Assembly (NCBI GenBank): GCA_905250885.1 | Contig: CAJNOQ010002761.1 | Location: 1-22,765, forward strand | Length of the DNA stretch: 22,765 nt | Direction of reading: 5' to 3' | Source: Didymodactylos carnosus | Lineage: Eukaryota > Rotifera > Eurotatoria > Philodinida > Philodinidae | In this document: positions 1-8,719 of the stretch, one piece after another | Position numbering within the stretch: the stretch's first letter is position 1 | How the letters are laid out: the number at the start of each line of letters is the position of its first letter | Program-made: the position numbers and the translations under genes | The notes under the pieces: model-generated | The model's database searches: none | The model's input: only the letters and a program-made list of their open reading frames with translations | What the model was told of the DNA's origin: nothing

Positions 1-145
1 ACATTTGATGTATTTTTAGCCGTAAGACTAGGACGGCAAAATAATTCAGTTAGAAATAAATTAATGCGTTCCGTATTTATCGTTTGAATTTTAGAATAAT
101 TCATACTGTTTGCAGAATTCTACTGCCTACTACGTTTGTTTTATG

Positions 146-468
146 TCAAAACTCACTTCTTTTAACAATATCTCCGTTGTCATTATTTTCATTGTTATGA
201 TCCGTGAGATAATCATGCGTATTACGATTGACTAAGTCATGATCATGGACAATATGTTGATCGATCGGATGAGAGGTGTTGACATTTGATCCATTACAAC
301 CATCAGGGGACTGAGAAAGTTTATCTCGATTGATGTCATATTCATCAGCTTTAGAGAAAAACATAGTTGATTCTTCAAAGAACTATATAGAACTATTATT
401 ACATTCTGATTGTTGTAATATGTCGATTATTCCATATTCGCGCTCCATCGGTCGTATAGTGCGTCCGG
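146..468 (-). pseudogene. Possible 3' coding piece of a minus-strand gene, D/N/H-rich tail
   Basis: On the minus strand an acceptor-like site (T-rich tract then TAG, ending at 469) precedes an open stretch of 28 codons containing MEREYGIIDIL. It ends at a TAG at 383-385. The same frame then stays open for 79 more codons (382 to 149), rich in Asp, Asn and His (for example SKADEYDINRDKL), up to a TGA at 146. Two readings are possible: a gene ending at 383 with chance open frame after it, or a longer gene tail carrying one in-frame stop. No 5' exons could be assigned; upstream sequence is the ACTTG-rich stretch. No domain is recognised. An ORF of this length is not rare by chance in AT-rich DNA, so the call rests on composition and the acceptor-like site. 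Confidence 0.25.
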
Positions 469-564
469 CTAAAAAACAAAAAGAAGATACCCTACCCTAG
501 TAAATGTACTTTTACAACTACTCTCACGAATTTTGTCAAACGTTTGTGGGATTTTCTACTTCTA

Positions 565-876
565 ATCAAGTATTTGAATTACTTCACCTTCTTATCAAGT
601 ACTTGGCTATGCGCTAGCTCAATTAATCTGCAAGTGCCTTTGAGAGTCCAAGCAGTAAATTAAATATCTGCTACTTTCAAGTGCTTCTACAATTGATTAC
701 CGAGTGGCATTTTATAAAAATACTCATCAAGTTGTGTAGCCCTTATCATGTTTGTCAAGTACCCACAGAAATTTACAAGTAATCAAGCGTCCACTTGCAG
801 GTACACCGGCTAGTAGATTACCTTTTAATACGATTGATCAAAATGAACGTTTTTCTTCTATTCTTCAAGTTCAAGT
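565..876. repeat. Dispersed CAAGT/ACTTG short-motif cluster
   Basis: TCAAGT or a close variant (CAAGT, TCAAGT, ACAAGT) recurs about nine times between 566 and 876, at roughly 566, 595, 631, 677, 726, 755, 775, 865 and 871. The last two are back to back. Two intervals are exactly 29 bases, but the others are irregular, so this is not a clean tandem array. No protein is evident. It may be a decayed minisatellite or subterminal repeats of an old DNA transposon. Confidence 0.35.
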
Positions 877-1317
877 CTTACATGGATGTAACATAGCTTA
901 GGCTACAGCCGACCTAATGTAAATTGAAACAATATTTACCTGATTTTTTTCGTTGAGATGACATCCTAAAGACCAAAAGTAAAAGAAATGTCTGATATTT
1001 TTCTAGTGTATATCATTAATATCTTACAAAATTAGCACACCCATTGAAACGAGACCTGAAGCTAATACTAAAGCGATGAAAACCAACAGCCAATGATGAT
1101 GATGTGTATGAAGTGAAGCTAAAATTCAGTTTAGCATTATCAAAGGTGGCAGAGCTCCGTACGAACTCAAAATTTTGAGTCCAGCCTAGTGCGAGTCCAG
1201 TATATTGAGTAAATAGTCCAGTGGATTTTTAAAAACTCTGTGTGTTCTAGGAGTGATCCATTAGCAGCACGACCATTGTCAACAAACAGTTTATTGCTGC
1301 CAATTTCTATTTCCCCA
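877..1317. other. Non-coding stretch, nothing firm
   Basis: No convincing coding exon on either strand. It holds a short ATG ATG repeat near 1094, a perfect 16-bp palindrome around 1166-1181 (ACTCAAAATTTTGAGT) and three spaced copies of AGTCCAG between 1180 and 1225. The ORFs across this stretch and the next hairpin arise from the palindrome and are not credible. Confidence 0.5.
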
Positions 1318-1376
1318 CCCATGCTGTGTAAACCGCTCGAAAACGGTCGGTTAACCGACGGTTTACACAACATGGG
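1318..1376. repeat. Hairpin, 18-bp arms with a palindromic loop
   Basis: Arms 1318-1335 and 1359-1376 are reverse complements with one mismatch in 18 (CCCATG...AAACCG against CGGTTT...CATGGG). The loop holds a second perfect palindrome, GTCGGTTAACCGAC, so the site can fold in two competing ways. No coding role is visible. It could be a small solo foldback element. Confidence 0.7.
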
Positions 1377-1679
1377 CGTCGTCAGTTGTTATCACAACTT
1401 TAGCGTCCCTTCGCTTCTACTATCACACCATTTGCTCCCAGACCACCCCCACGAGCACTAATTTCACGCTCTAATTCACCGACATGAAATGAGCCCACAC
1501 ACCATGATATTCAATTACAAGAACAAAGCTACAATGCTTCTTACACTAGTACACGCAAAAAGTGTTAAAATCTGTTCGTGAGCAAACATATCGGTACTGC
1601 TCTATAAAGACGAAACAATACGAAGTAAGAAAATAAAAATAAAGAGTTATTCTCTTTCCAATAAACTGTTCATTCTCTG

Positions 1680-1740
1680 TTCGAATGACCGTTAGTAATT
1701 GTTTACCTATTACATAAACAACCACTAATGGTCATTCGAA
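1680..1740. repeat. Hairpin, 27-bp imperfect arms, 3' of the minus-strand gene
   Basis: Arms 1680-1706 and 1714-1740 are inverted copies beginning TTCGAATGACC, with about four mismatches over 27 bases and a 7-base loop. It begins 79 bases past the stop codon of the minus-strand gene that ends at 1819, so in that transcript it would lie in or just after the 3' UTR. It may be a transcript-end structure or a tiny foldback element; the sequence alone does not decide. Confidence 0.7.
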
Positions 1741-1818
1741 CTCTTTTAATATTTAAAAAAAAGATAAATACCTCGGTAGAATGATCTCTTCTAATACACA
1801 AAATAAGATGTTTGTTGT

Positions 1819-2755
1819 TTACCTACGCTGTGCCAGTGCAATTTGCCGTGATAAATAAATAGGTTGATAAACGAGTGAAACAGCTGGTGGTTGTTCGATA
1901 ATATTAACGATAGTTGCTTTATGATTTTGTAGCTGTTTTACTTTTCTACCTTTGTCATGTTTTGTATTGTACATGAGTGGAAGCGATGCTATATATTCAG
2001 TTTCGATTTGCGGCTGCAGTAGCCCATGATCAAGATCGCCGTTGTATGATTTCGATTTGAAAAAGTGGTGTTTTCTTCCGTGTCTGGACACAAATTGTTG
2101 TAATAATTTTTCATGTTGCGTTTTTATTGCATCTAATTTTCGTTGTTCAGTTTCAAGTTTTTGTTTAAAGTTGCGAATTCGTCTCCATTCTCTCGCTTCC
2201 GCTATCGAATGTGATCGACGTGATACATTTTCATCATCATCTGAATGGTTCTGGTTCTTATTATGCGGAAATGAACGTCTTTCGTCTGAATGTTCGCTGT
2301 TTTTACCTTCTGAAGACGATGACATGGTTAACCTATCAAGAAAATTTGAGTCAGGTACTATCAAATCCACAAAACCTTCTAATGCGAGATACGATAGAAA
2401 ATCGGTGTCTTTACATCGTGTGAATCTTAGTTTGAGTGTGTAAATAAGTGAAAAGTGTCTATGTCGACGTACGAATCAACATTCGAACCGAGATGTTCTT
2501 CGTGTCCGGGTTGTATAACACTATTATTATTACTCTCATCGTCGGCTTGATTTGGTTTTTGTTGTTGATCCTCTTCCTCCCCGGACATATCTCTATATGA
2601 AAGAGAAACGTACATATGCCAGCAGAAGTAACCAGCCATTTTTACACATACTGTTTTTGTTCATTTTCAAAAAGTCGTTTAAATCTGGCTAGTTCTGTAA
2701 AATATTCGTCATTCTTCCCCAGATGGTGTTCATCTTCACTATTACTCGTCTCCAT
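1819..2755 (-). CDS. Unknown hydrophilic coiled-coil protein, 276 aa, three exons
   Basis: Spliced model on the minus strand: exon 1 2755-2652, intron 2651-2593 (59 nt, GTATGT...ATATAG), exon 2 2592-2473, intron 2472-2426 (47 nt, GTACGT...CTAAG), exon 3 2425-1819. The exons sum to 831 nt, exactly 277 codons, and frame is kept across both junctions, which is the main support. The protein starts METSNSEDEHHL, has an acidic Gln/Asn/Ser-rich middle, a more ordered segment around DTDFLSYLALEGFVDLI (about residues 80-100), then a Ser/His/Asp-rich linker. A charged helix of coiled-coil type (AREWRRIRNFKQKLETEQRK) follows at about 150-190, and the C-terminus is basic. No signal peptide or membrane segment is seen, so it is probably cytosolic or nuclear. 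I do not recognise the family. The stop TAA lies in an AG|GTAAAC context, so a further 3' exon is possible. Confidence 0.72.
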
Positions 2756-3664
2756 GTTCTTTTATTTTGAATCAACTTCTCAAAATATAATTCAATATTG
2801 CATTTTATTCTCTGATATTTTGTAACTATGCGCCAATTTCTCTTGTTCTTATTGAACTCAAACAATGAAGGAAGCACGTAGAAAAAATATTTGAAACTTT
2901 TGCGTAGTTCATTAAATTAGTCCCTAAAAGGTCTATAATTAGACTATGTAGATATTGTACCGTTAAGAAACATAAGTTTAGAAAAAGTAAAGTTTAGAAT
3001 TAAATTAGATATCAATAGTGCAGATTGTAGAAGAACAGAAAAGGTTTATTTGGGATCACTGTAATCATCGTGGACAAATTCCATTTTTACCGATATCATT
3101 ATAAATTTAACTGTGCAGTTTTGCGCTTAGGAGACATTGATTACTTATAAACAAGTATGCGAAAATCAAATGTGCAGTTCGAAAGGCCTTCTTATGAAAG
3201 GGATCGATTTCTACGTAATAAGTCTAAATATTGTTCAATTTCCGCTTACATATCTGGAATGTAACGTCGTCGGACGCTATATTATATGTTTTTAATTTTT
3301 GCCCAAAGTACAACTTATGTGAAGCTGATGTTTAAGTAATAATATAATTTTAATATAATAATCTGAAAAAGTTAATAATTCCATACTTAGTGGAGCGGAT
3401 GCATAGCGGAGAGCTGAAGCTGCTTAAGATCATCACTTTTACAAAAACAGCCTTTACACTTGTTCGCTGCTAATCACGTCTGCCAATCAAATATACTACT
3501 TTCTATAGATAAGAAGGCTGATTTAATTTCATTAATGTATATTCAGTTCTGCTTTTGTTCTCATGTCAAAAACTATTTTTTACTTAAGGCTGTTTTCTTT
3601 TTTTTAGCAATCTTAAGATCTATGCTTCCCCCTCTATATACATATTGAAATTTCCGTACACATG
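2756..3664. other. Intergenic, weak open stretches only
   Basis: This separates the 5' end of the unknown coiled-coil gene from the 3' end of the small membrane-protein gene; both are on the minus strand. On the plus strand 3139-3303 is open for about 54 codons after a weak acceptor. An overlapping frame starting at 3157 (MRKSNVQFERPSY) has a possible 48-nt intron. Two competing frames make either one doubtful. Another plus-strand open stretch runs roughly 3410-3648. None is supported well enough to call. Confidence 0.4.
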
Positions 3665-4118
3665 TCACACTCTAGGCTTCTTAACTAATGGAACACTTTT
3701 CTCTACTTTGCAAAACGCAACTGCTAAAATAAGAGTTATACAAGCCCCGTGCCATAATGCATTGATCGATAAATATTTAACTACTTCAATATAGTATTCA
3801 GCGAGTGACACTTGGCGGAACTCGTTGAATCCCTTGACTGTAATAAACAGAACAACTTTAGAGTTTCATGGAGACGCTATAGATATCCCTGGTGATTGAA
3901 TATCACGGTTATCTGTTGTTTTAGGCCAAACCAACTCAGAAATCGGTAGAAAACCTAAGGATTCTCTGAAAACCCTTTAGAGATTCTTCCAACCAGAATC
4001 TCTTGGGATAAGTGTGGATTATTATACCATTCAAGACTGAAGTCAAGAGAGTTTGCTTTAAGTGAAAGAAATTTTTTCTTCCTGCACATCCACCGTCTTC
4101 TGACGAACAGACAGGCAT
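3665..4118 (-). CDS. Small single-span membrane protein, 106 aa, three short exons, unknown family
   Basis: Spliced model on the minus strand: exon 1 4118-4028 (91 nt), intron 4027-3964 (64 nt, GTATAA...TTCAGAG), exon 2 3963-3907 (57 nt), intron 3906-3838 (69 nt, GTGATA...TTATTACAG), exon 3 3837-3665 (173 nt, stop TGA). The total of 321 nt is 107 codons, and both junctions keep frame. The protein starts MPVCSSEDGGCAGRKNFF with Cys at 4 and 11. A soluble part follows (ISELVWPKTTDN near 38-49; FNEFRQVSLAEYYIEVV near 53-69). One hydrophobic helix lies at about 71-92 (LWHGACITLILAVAFC), then a short basic tail ends KKPRV. The layout fits a small organelle-membrane or plasma-membrane subunit, but no family is recognised. 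An in-frame TGA just upstream of the ATG supports the start. The second acceptor could be shifted by two bases, but only the chosen one keeps frame. Confidence 0.6.
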
Positions 4119-5146
4119 TTTTCATTTTATGATTCTTAAGTGATTTAATCAAGGAGCAATATGATAATGGTAAAAGAAAAGAAAAATTTTCTTTCTACAG
4201 GTTGTCGGACGAACTTTGTATTTTAGTCTTATTTGATCGATATCGCGAATCCATAAATTCTACAATAAAAATTGAAGAGATAAAACGATTGCGTTATTTT
4301 TTGGAGACTAACATGGGTTGATTCAGAAATGCAGCCAAGCTGTGCAGTGAGTACTTCTGCTCTTTTGCCCTAGTAATCATGATGAAACATGTTCAAACTA
4401 AACAGATTGAAGATGACTTCTACTCTTTCTCTATTTGTGTCAAATAACGGCAAAAAAACAACAAAATACAACACATGTCATTATGACCAAGGATAATACT
4501 GTAAATGAAAAGTTTTTTTTTCTATCGTGTCTCTTTTTTTCGTTTCTTCATTCAACGCACACGCTTGTCAAAGAGAAAAAGCCACTGATATTGCGTTGCA
4601 TATATAAACTTATGTGGAAGAATGAATAAAAAAATAACTAAGATACAATTAATTCTTTGTATAAAATGAGATAAACTATCATTTTTTTATCAAACGATAT
4701 TTACAATAACATTACAGAGATTTTTGTTCGAAAAAGTAAAATATAGATTATAAAAACAATTTGATAAAAAGGTGTACTCTTGTTTTCGTCAGCGGTTTAA
4801 CAAGGAAATCAAACAAATAATATCAATATAAATTATCGAGAAACATTTTTAGTATAGACGATTGCCTCATTACTTTTTTGTTCGATATTTAAATAAGTCA
4901 CATAGGAGATCGTGTCCATACTGAAACACATTAACTCTGAGATGACGATTCATGAACAGTTCCAACACTAACAGAATATCAAATACAGTAAAAACGGAGA
5001 TAACAAAATCAATACAATGAACAATCGCAACGACTGCATATTCGAAAGATCGAACAAAAAATTTGCATATTGATACTTTCATACATTCATTTTCTACAGT
5101 AACAAAATCAGTTCTTGATGATTATTTTTTGTTTTCAGTTTTAGAA
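4119..5146. other. Region between the small membrane-protein gene and the riboflavin transporter
   Basis: The two genes face away from each other, so this stretch probably holds both promoters. It is AT-rich with poly-T runs. At 5121-5138 there is a good 3' splice site (T-rich tract then CAG) only eight bases before the transporter ATG, suggesting a 5' UTR intron whose donor I could not place. A minus-strand open frame of 70 codons at 4870-5082 is hydrophobic, but it overlaps this leader and is probably chance. Confidence 0.4.
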
Positions 5147-6547
5147 ATGCATTGTAATCCGTTGCCATCACGTGCATTTTTATTTACCAGTACATTATTT
5201 GTTTTATTTGGGTTATCGACATGGTTAGATATCAATGGTGTATGGGTTCAACTTCCGTTAATTGTCAATAGTGCTCCAGAGGGCTGGTCATTACCCTCTT
5301 ACCTCACATTAGCAATCGCCGTGGCTAATATTGGACCATTGATCTTAATGGTATTGAAATTAATATTTAAACAGCGTTTAGATGAGAGAATATTTATTTA
5401 TATTGAGATCATTGTTGGTCTAATATCGTGTGCTCTAATAGCGCAGTATTGGAATCGTACAACAAATAATCGCTCATTAGCATTTATTATACTTGTATTT
5501 CTTTTGGGTAAGATAGGTTCAAACTACGAGTGGTGATTACAACGACGCTTGTTTCGACATTTTATAGGTACACTTGATTGTACATCGACTGTCACCTATT
5601 CCGATTATATGAAACGTTATTCTCATCAATTACTCAATTCTTTATATTTGGGTGAGAGTTTAACATCTTTATTACCATCGCTTTTGGCTTTGATACAAGG
5701 TGTGGGTGGTGAAGCCGTGTGTCATACTGTTAATGGTACAACAAACTTATCTTATCCGGTTTACTCCAGACCACGGTTTTCTGTTCAAACGTATTTTTGG
5801 ATATTATTTTCTATTATATTCGTATCGCTATTGGCATTTTTAATGTTAGAATATTCACAAGTATCAAAACACTTTCGAGCAATGCATTCAAAGCAACGAA
5901 CGTGCGATGTCAATAGTACATACGAATTAGCGCCAACACAATTACGTAAGCCTAATTAAAGGTATACGAAGTGGCCTAAATGTTTTCTGATTTTAGCTGT
6001 TTTAGCACCTACGAAAATGTCAAACTTTACTTATTACGTTTTATCATCGACAAGCTATTTCATGTGTATCATCCTCTTTGGTATATTACCGGCAATTGGC
6101 ACTTATACAATGTTACCATATGGTCAACGTGCCTATTATGTATCGAGTTTATTACTACCGCTTGCAAGTCCTTTATCAGTTGGCTTTATTCTTTTACGAA
6201 GTATCATTCGTCTTCCGCTTATACTCTTCCTCTTGCTAATCGGAACGTGTTTGTCTATCTATGCGTTAATCGTTGCATCTCAAAGTCCTTGTCCAGTGTT
6301 ACATGATACTGTAGGTGGTGCCATTATTGTGATAAGTGCCTATTTTCTCGCACAGTTAATATTCAATTATTTAAGATTAGTTATCGGAAATCGTGTTCGA
6401 CAAGAATATCATAAAGAAAGTGGTTTGTTTTGGTTAGGGGCAATAAGTCAGATGGGTAATTTGACTGGTGCGATTCCAATGTATCTGATTATTAATAAAT
6501 ATAACGTTTTTAAAAGTAGAAATATTTGTCAGTTGTATTGTACATAA
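5147..6547 (+). CDS. SLC52A: Riboflavin transporter, SLC52 family, 429 aa, three exons
   Basis: Plasma-membrane carrier for riboflavin (vitamin B2), the precursor of FMN and FAD. Exons: 5147-5507, 5568-5945 and 5997-6547; introns of 60 nt (GTAAGA...TTATAG) and 51 nt (GTAAGC...TTTTAG), both phase 1. The exons total 1290 nt and encode 429 residues, close to the usual 440-470. Family hallmarks are clear: LDINGVWVQLPLIV at about 27-40, then APEGWSLPSYLT and ANIGPL in the first two helices, LDCTSTVTYSDYM just after the first junction, and GESLTSLLPSLLALIQG. Near the end come the SQMGNLTGAIPMYLI helix and the cysteine-containing tail SRNICQLYC. About eleven hydrophobic segments are visible, with a longer polar loop in the middle (residues about 220-250). 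The ATG at 5147 is chosen because homology begins right after it and a 3' splice site precedes it. A nested transposon block starts 120 bases after the stop. Confidence 0.93.
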
Positions 6548-6730
6548 TCTTTAGCACATTTTTATAAAAATTTTCAACTGTATACATAAAGGATGTGTTT
6601 TTTGCTACAACAAAAGTAATTACTATCCTTTCACATTTGGTATATGATTAATGTTAGTTTGCCTAAAGTTTTTGAGGTTGTTTCCCGCTAGCCGTCAATT
6701 TTTCCCGTCAAAAATGGCCGCTGTCACACA

Positions 6731-7009
6731 TATAAAAAAGGTCAAGATAAGCTAGTGAGGAAGTGTACTGAGAAATTTATCATTACGTTAACCTACAGCG
6801 TATTAGATTGAATTCGCCAATCAAAAACGATTATATATTTTTCGTTTTCGCGTTCATACTTTTCTGATACAGGAATCAGGACAGACGACATCCAAGATGG
6901 ACATATATATTCTTTTTCGCCGAAAATGGTGAGAGACCAAAGAATACTGCAATGGTTATTTTTCCTCAGTAGGTCAAATCCTCACTAGCTTATCTTGACC
7001 TATAAAAAA
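6731..7009. mobile_element. Small MITE nested in the outer element, 9-bp target duplication
   Basis: The element spans 6740-7000 (261 bp), with inverted ends GGTCAAGATAAGCTAGTGAG; homology continues imperfectly for about 20 further bases (TACTGAG...). Identical 9-bp repeats TATAAAAAA flank it (6731-6739 and 7001-7009). The GG start and 9-bp duplication resemble the surrounding element, so both may use the same type of transposase. It has no coding capacity. It lies wholly inside the outer element, so it is the younger insertion or was carried along with it. Confidence 0.75.
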
Positions 7010-7192
7010 GGAACAGAACAAATTTGATTCATCAATTTTTTGAAATCCAGTTCGTAGACAAATCAATCAATTAAAACAGAGAAATCGGTCCGCAATAGAT
7101 AGGTTGACTACGTCTGTCGCTAAAGTATCATGTTTTCTCATTGGTTTGTAATATATTTCAGTGAAAAAATATATCGACACTCGTTTTTCCTG

Positions 7193-7500
7193 GAGCCACT
7201 TTCATAAAGAAACTTAAGTCTGACTTAAGTGAATGACTTAAGTCCAAAACTAAGTTAAAGTTAAGTGCCACTTAAGTCAAACTTAGTTTTTCACTTAAGT
7301 CTGTTTCAGAAAGCACAACTTAAGTTCGACTTAGCAGCTAAGTAAAGAATTTGACTTAAGTCAAATTTTGACTTAAGTCACACTTAAGTCGAAAAAGATG
7401 AAAAATCGCGTTTCATAAAAAAACTTAAGTCTGATTTTTGACTTAAGTCAAACTTAATTTTTTACTTAACTTAAGTCACCTAAATAGGTGACTTAAGTCA
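7193..7500. repeat. Cluster of CTTAAG palindromes in the left subterminal region
   Basis: Thirteen copies of CTTAAG, mostly as ACTTAAGT, occur in about 300 bases. Five more lie in the right arm (8116-8277), giving 18 in the element. A given 6-mer is expected about once in several kilobases. Spacing is irregular (about 10-50 bases). Known DNA transposons carry subterminal repeats bound by their transposase, and this cluster would fit that role; the function is inferred. Confidence 0.85.
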
Positions 7501-7558
7501 ATAATTTGGTCTTATTTCTCATAACTGAACGCCTTTTCTCAATTATAAAATAAATAAA

Positions 7559-7681
7559 ATGGCAATAACAGCACTTTTAGTCGCAAAATCACTAAAACGA
7601 GAACGAATATTTCAAGACAGACAAAATCGCATGGAAATGATGGCGGATGATATGGTTATTTTTTATCTAAGCGGCGAATAA
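7559..7681 (+). pseudogene. 40-codon ORF inside the long-TIR element, possible transposase N-terminal remnant
   Basis: ATG at 7559 to TAA at 7681. The peptide (start MAITALLVAKSLKRERIFQD) ends with an acidic/hydrophobic stretch MADDMVIFYL. The order of a basic R-E-R-x-F-x-x-R segment followed by D-D-x-hydrophobic residues recalls the N-terminus of Harbinger-type transposases, but the similarity is weak and seen by eye only. No DDE catalytic region follows in any frame. It may equally be chance. Confidence 0.3.
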
Positions 7682-8719
7682 AATTCAATATAAAAAAACT
7701 TTTAAAAGTATTCTGTAATATCGGTTGATTTCTAAATACGTATGAGATTTATAGGATGAAATTTTCACGGTAACAGTAGTACACACTTTATATGTAATAG
7801 AAATCGGAACCGTATAACCAAAAACACTGCATTTTGATCTAAGGAACAATAGAGTTGGGTCAGCGAAAACTGACAGAAATGCCGGAAACTCGACAATAAC
7901 TTAAAGAATAGTAGACTGGACAGGCGTATGTAACGTATTCTTCCAAAAACCCTATTAAAAGCGTCGTATTTTTTAATAGATTTCTAAAATTCAGAAAAAA
8001 CGATCGTGCGTCCACACATTACCCACAATGTCATTATGAGCAGCGTTATTCCTCTAAAATTTTCTCCTTAGTGATAGCTACATATATCACGGTAATGCAC
8101 TTAAAGTGCATTCATTTTGACTTAAGTCAAATTCTTTACTTAGCTGCTAAGTCGAACTTAAGTTGTGCTTTCTGAAACAGACTTAAGTGAAAAACTAAGT
8201 TTGACTTAAGTGGCACTTAACTTTAACTTAGTTTTGGACTTAAATCATTCACTTAAGTTTCTTTATGAAAGTGGCTCCTGTTAAGAATTCCTGTTTTATA
8301 TGTTTTATATGATAACATATATATCTGTTCAGATATTGCGTGGTCAATAGAAGGGGATATACTGTTTCTGTTCTATAAAGAAAAAAAAATTTCTCTTCCT
8401 TTCTTGCGGTCCAAAAAAAAAAATAAATGGTTATGATCCATAGAATATTAGATATAATATGAAAGAACCAATCACAAGGTTGATAAATATATCTGTTATA
8501 GTCTCGTTTTTAGGTCAAAATCAATCTAATCCTTTTAATTCCCACAGTTTTATGGCTTAAAACAGCCTGATTGCTCTTTTATTTCAAAAATCTCTTTATT
8601 TCGGCAGCCATTTTGTCATTTTTACATAGTTTTGGATCTGATGGCTAGCCTTTTTCAAAATTCCTGCTATTCAATTGACGGCTATTTTTGACGGCTAGCG
8701 GGAAACAACCAGTTTTTGA

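Larger units (their letters stand above)
7190..8280. mobile_element. Long-TIR DNA transposon, non-autonomous, possibly PIF/Harbinger-like
   Basis: The element spans 7193-8277. Its ends are long inverted repeats: left arm 7193-7365 and right arm 8116-8277. They match base for base except one substitution and an 11-base insertion (a duplicated CTTAAG unit) in the left arm. The ends read GAGCCACTTTCATAAAG. A 3-bp CTG sits on both sides (7190-7192, 8278-8280) and may be the target duplication, although local self-complementarity makes the exact edge ambiguous. A 3-bp duplication would fit PIF/Harbinger. An end-like copy (TTCATAAAAAAACTTAAG) recurs inside at 7411, suggesting an older internal rearrangement. 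The near-identity of the arms suggests recent movement or gene conversion. Only a 40-codon ORF is present. Confidence 0.75.
6667..8719. mobile_element. Outer DNA transposon with 9-bp target duplication, non-autonomous, Mutator-like
   Basis: The element spans 6676-8710 and is flanked by identical 9-bp direct repeats AGTTTTTGA (6667-6675 and 8711-8719). Its ends are inverted repeats, perfect over 23 bases (GGTTGTTTCCCGCTAGCCGT...). Further GCCGTCAA blocks lie just inside both ends in shuffled order. A 9-bp duplication with ends starting GG fits Mutator-like (MULE) elements; that family assignment is inference. No transposase ORF is present, so it is non-autonomous. It hosts two other elements, at 6740-7000 and 7193-8277. 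The remaining own sequence (7010-7189 and 8281-8640) is AT-rich and non-coding. Confidence 0.75.

Noticed and set aside
1167-1461. Open frames on both strands around the hairpin at 1318-1376
   Set aside because: They read through the palindrome, which keeps both strands open at once; no domain and no splice support.
2042-2443. Plus-strand open frames of 133 and 70 codons
   Set aside because: They lie antisense to exon 3 of the minus-strand coiled-coil gene, whose spliced frame is far better supported.
3139-3390. Two overlapping plus-strand open stretches with a possible 48-nt intron
   Set aside because: Two competing frames look equally plausible, the acceptor is weak and no family is recognised, so no gene was called.
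4870-5082. Minus-strand 70-codon hydrophobic ORF
   Set aside because: It overlaps the likely leader of the riboflavin transporter; ORFs of this size are expected by chance, and no family is recognised.
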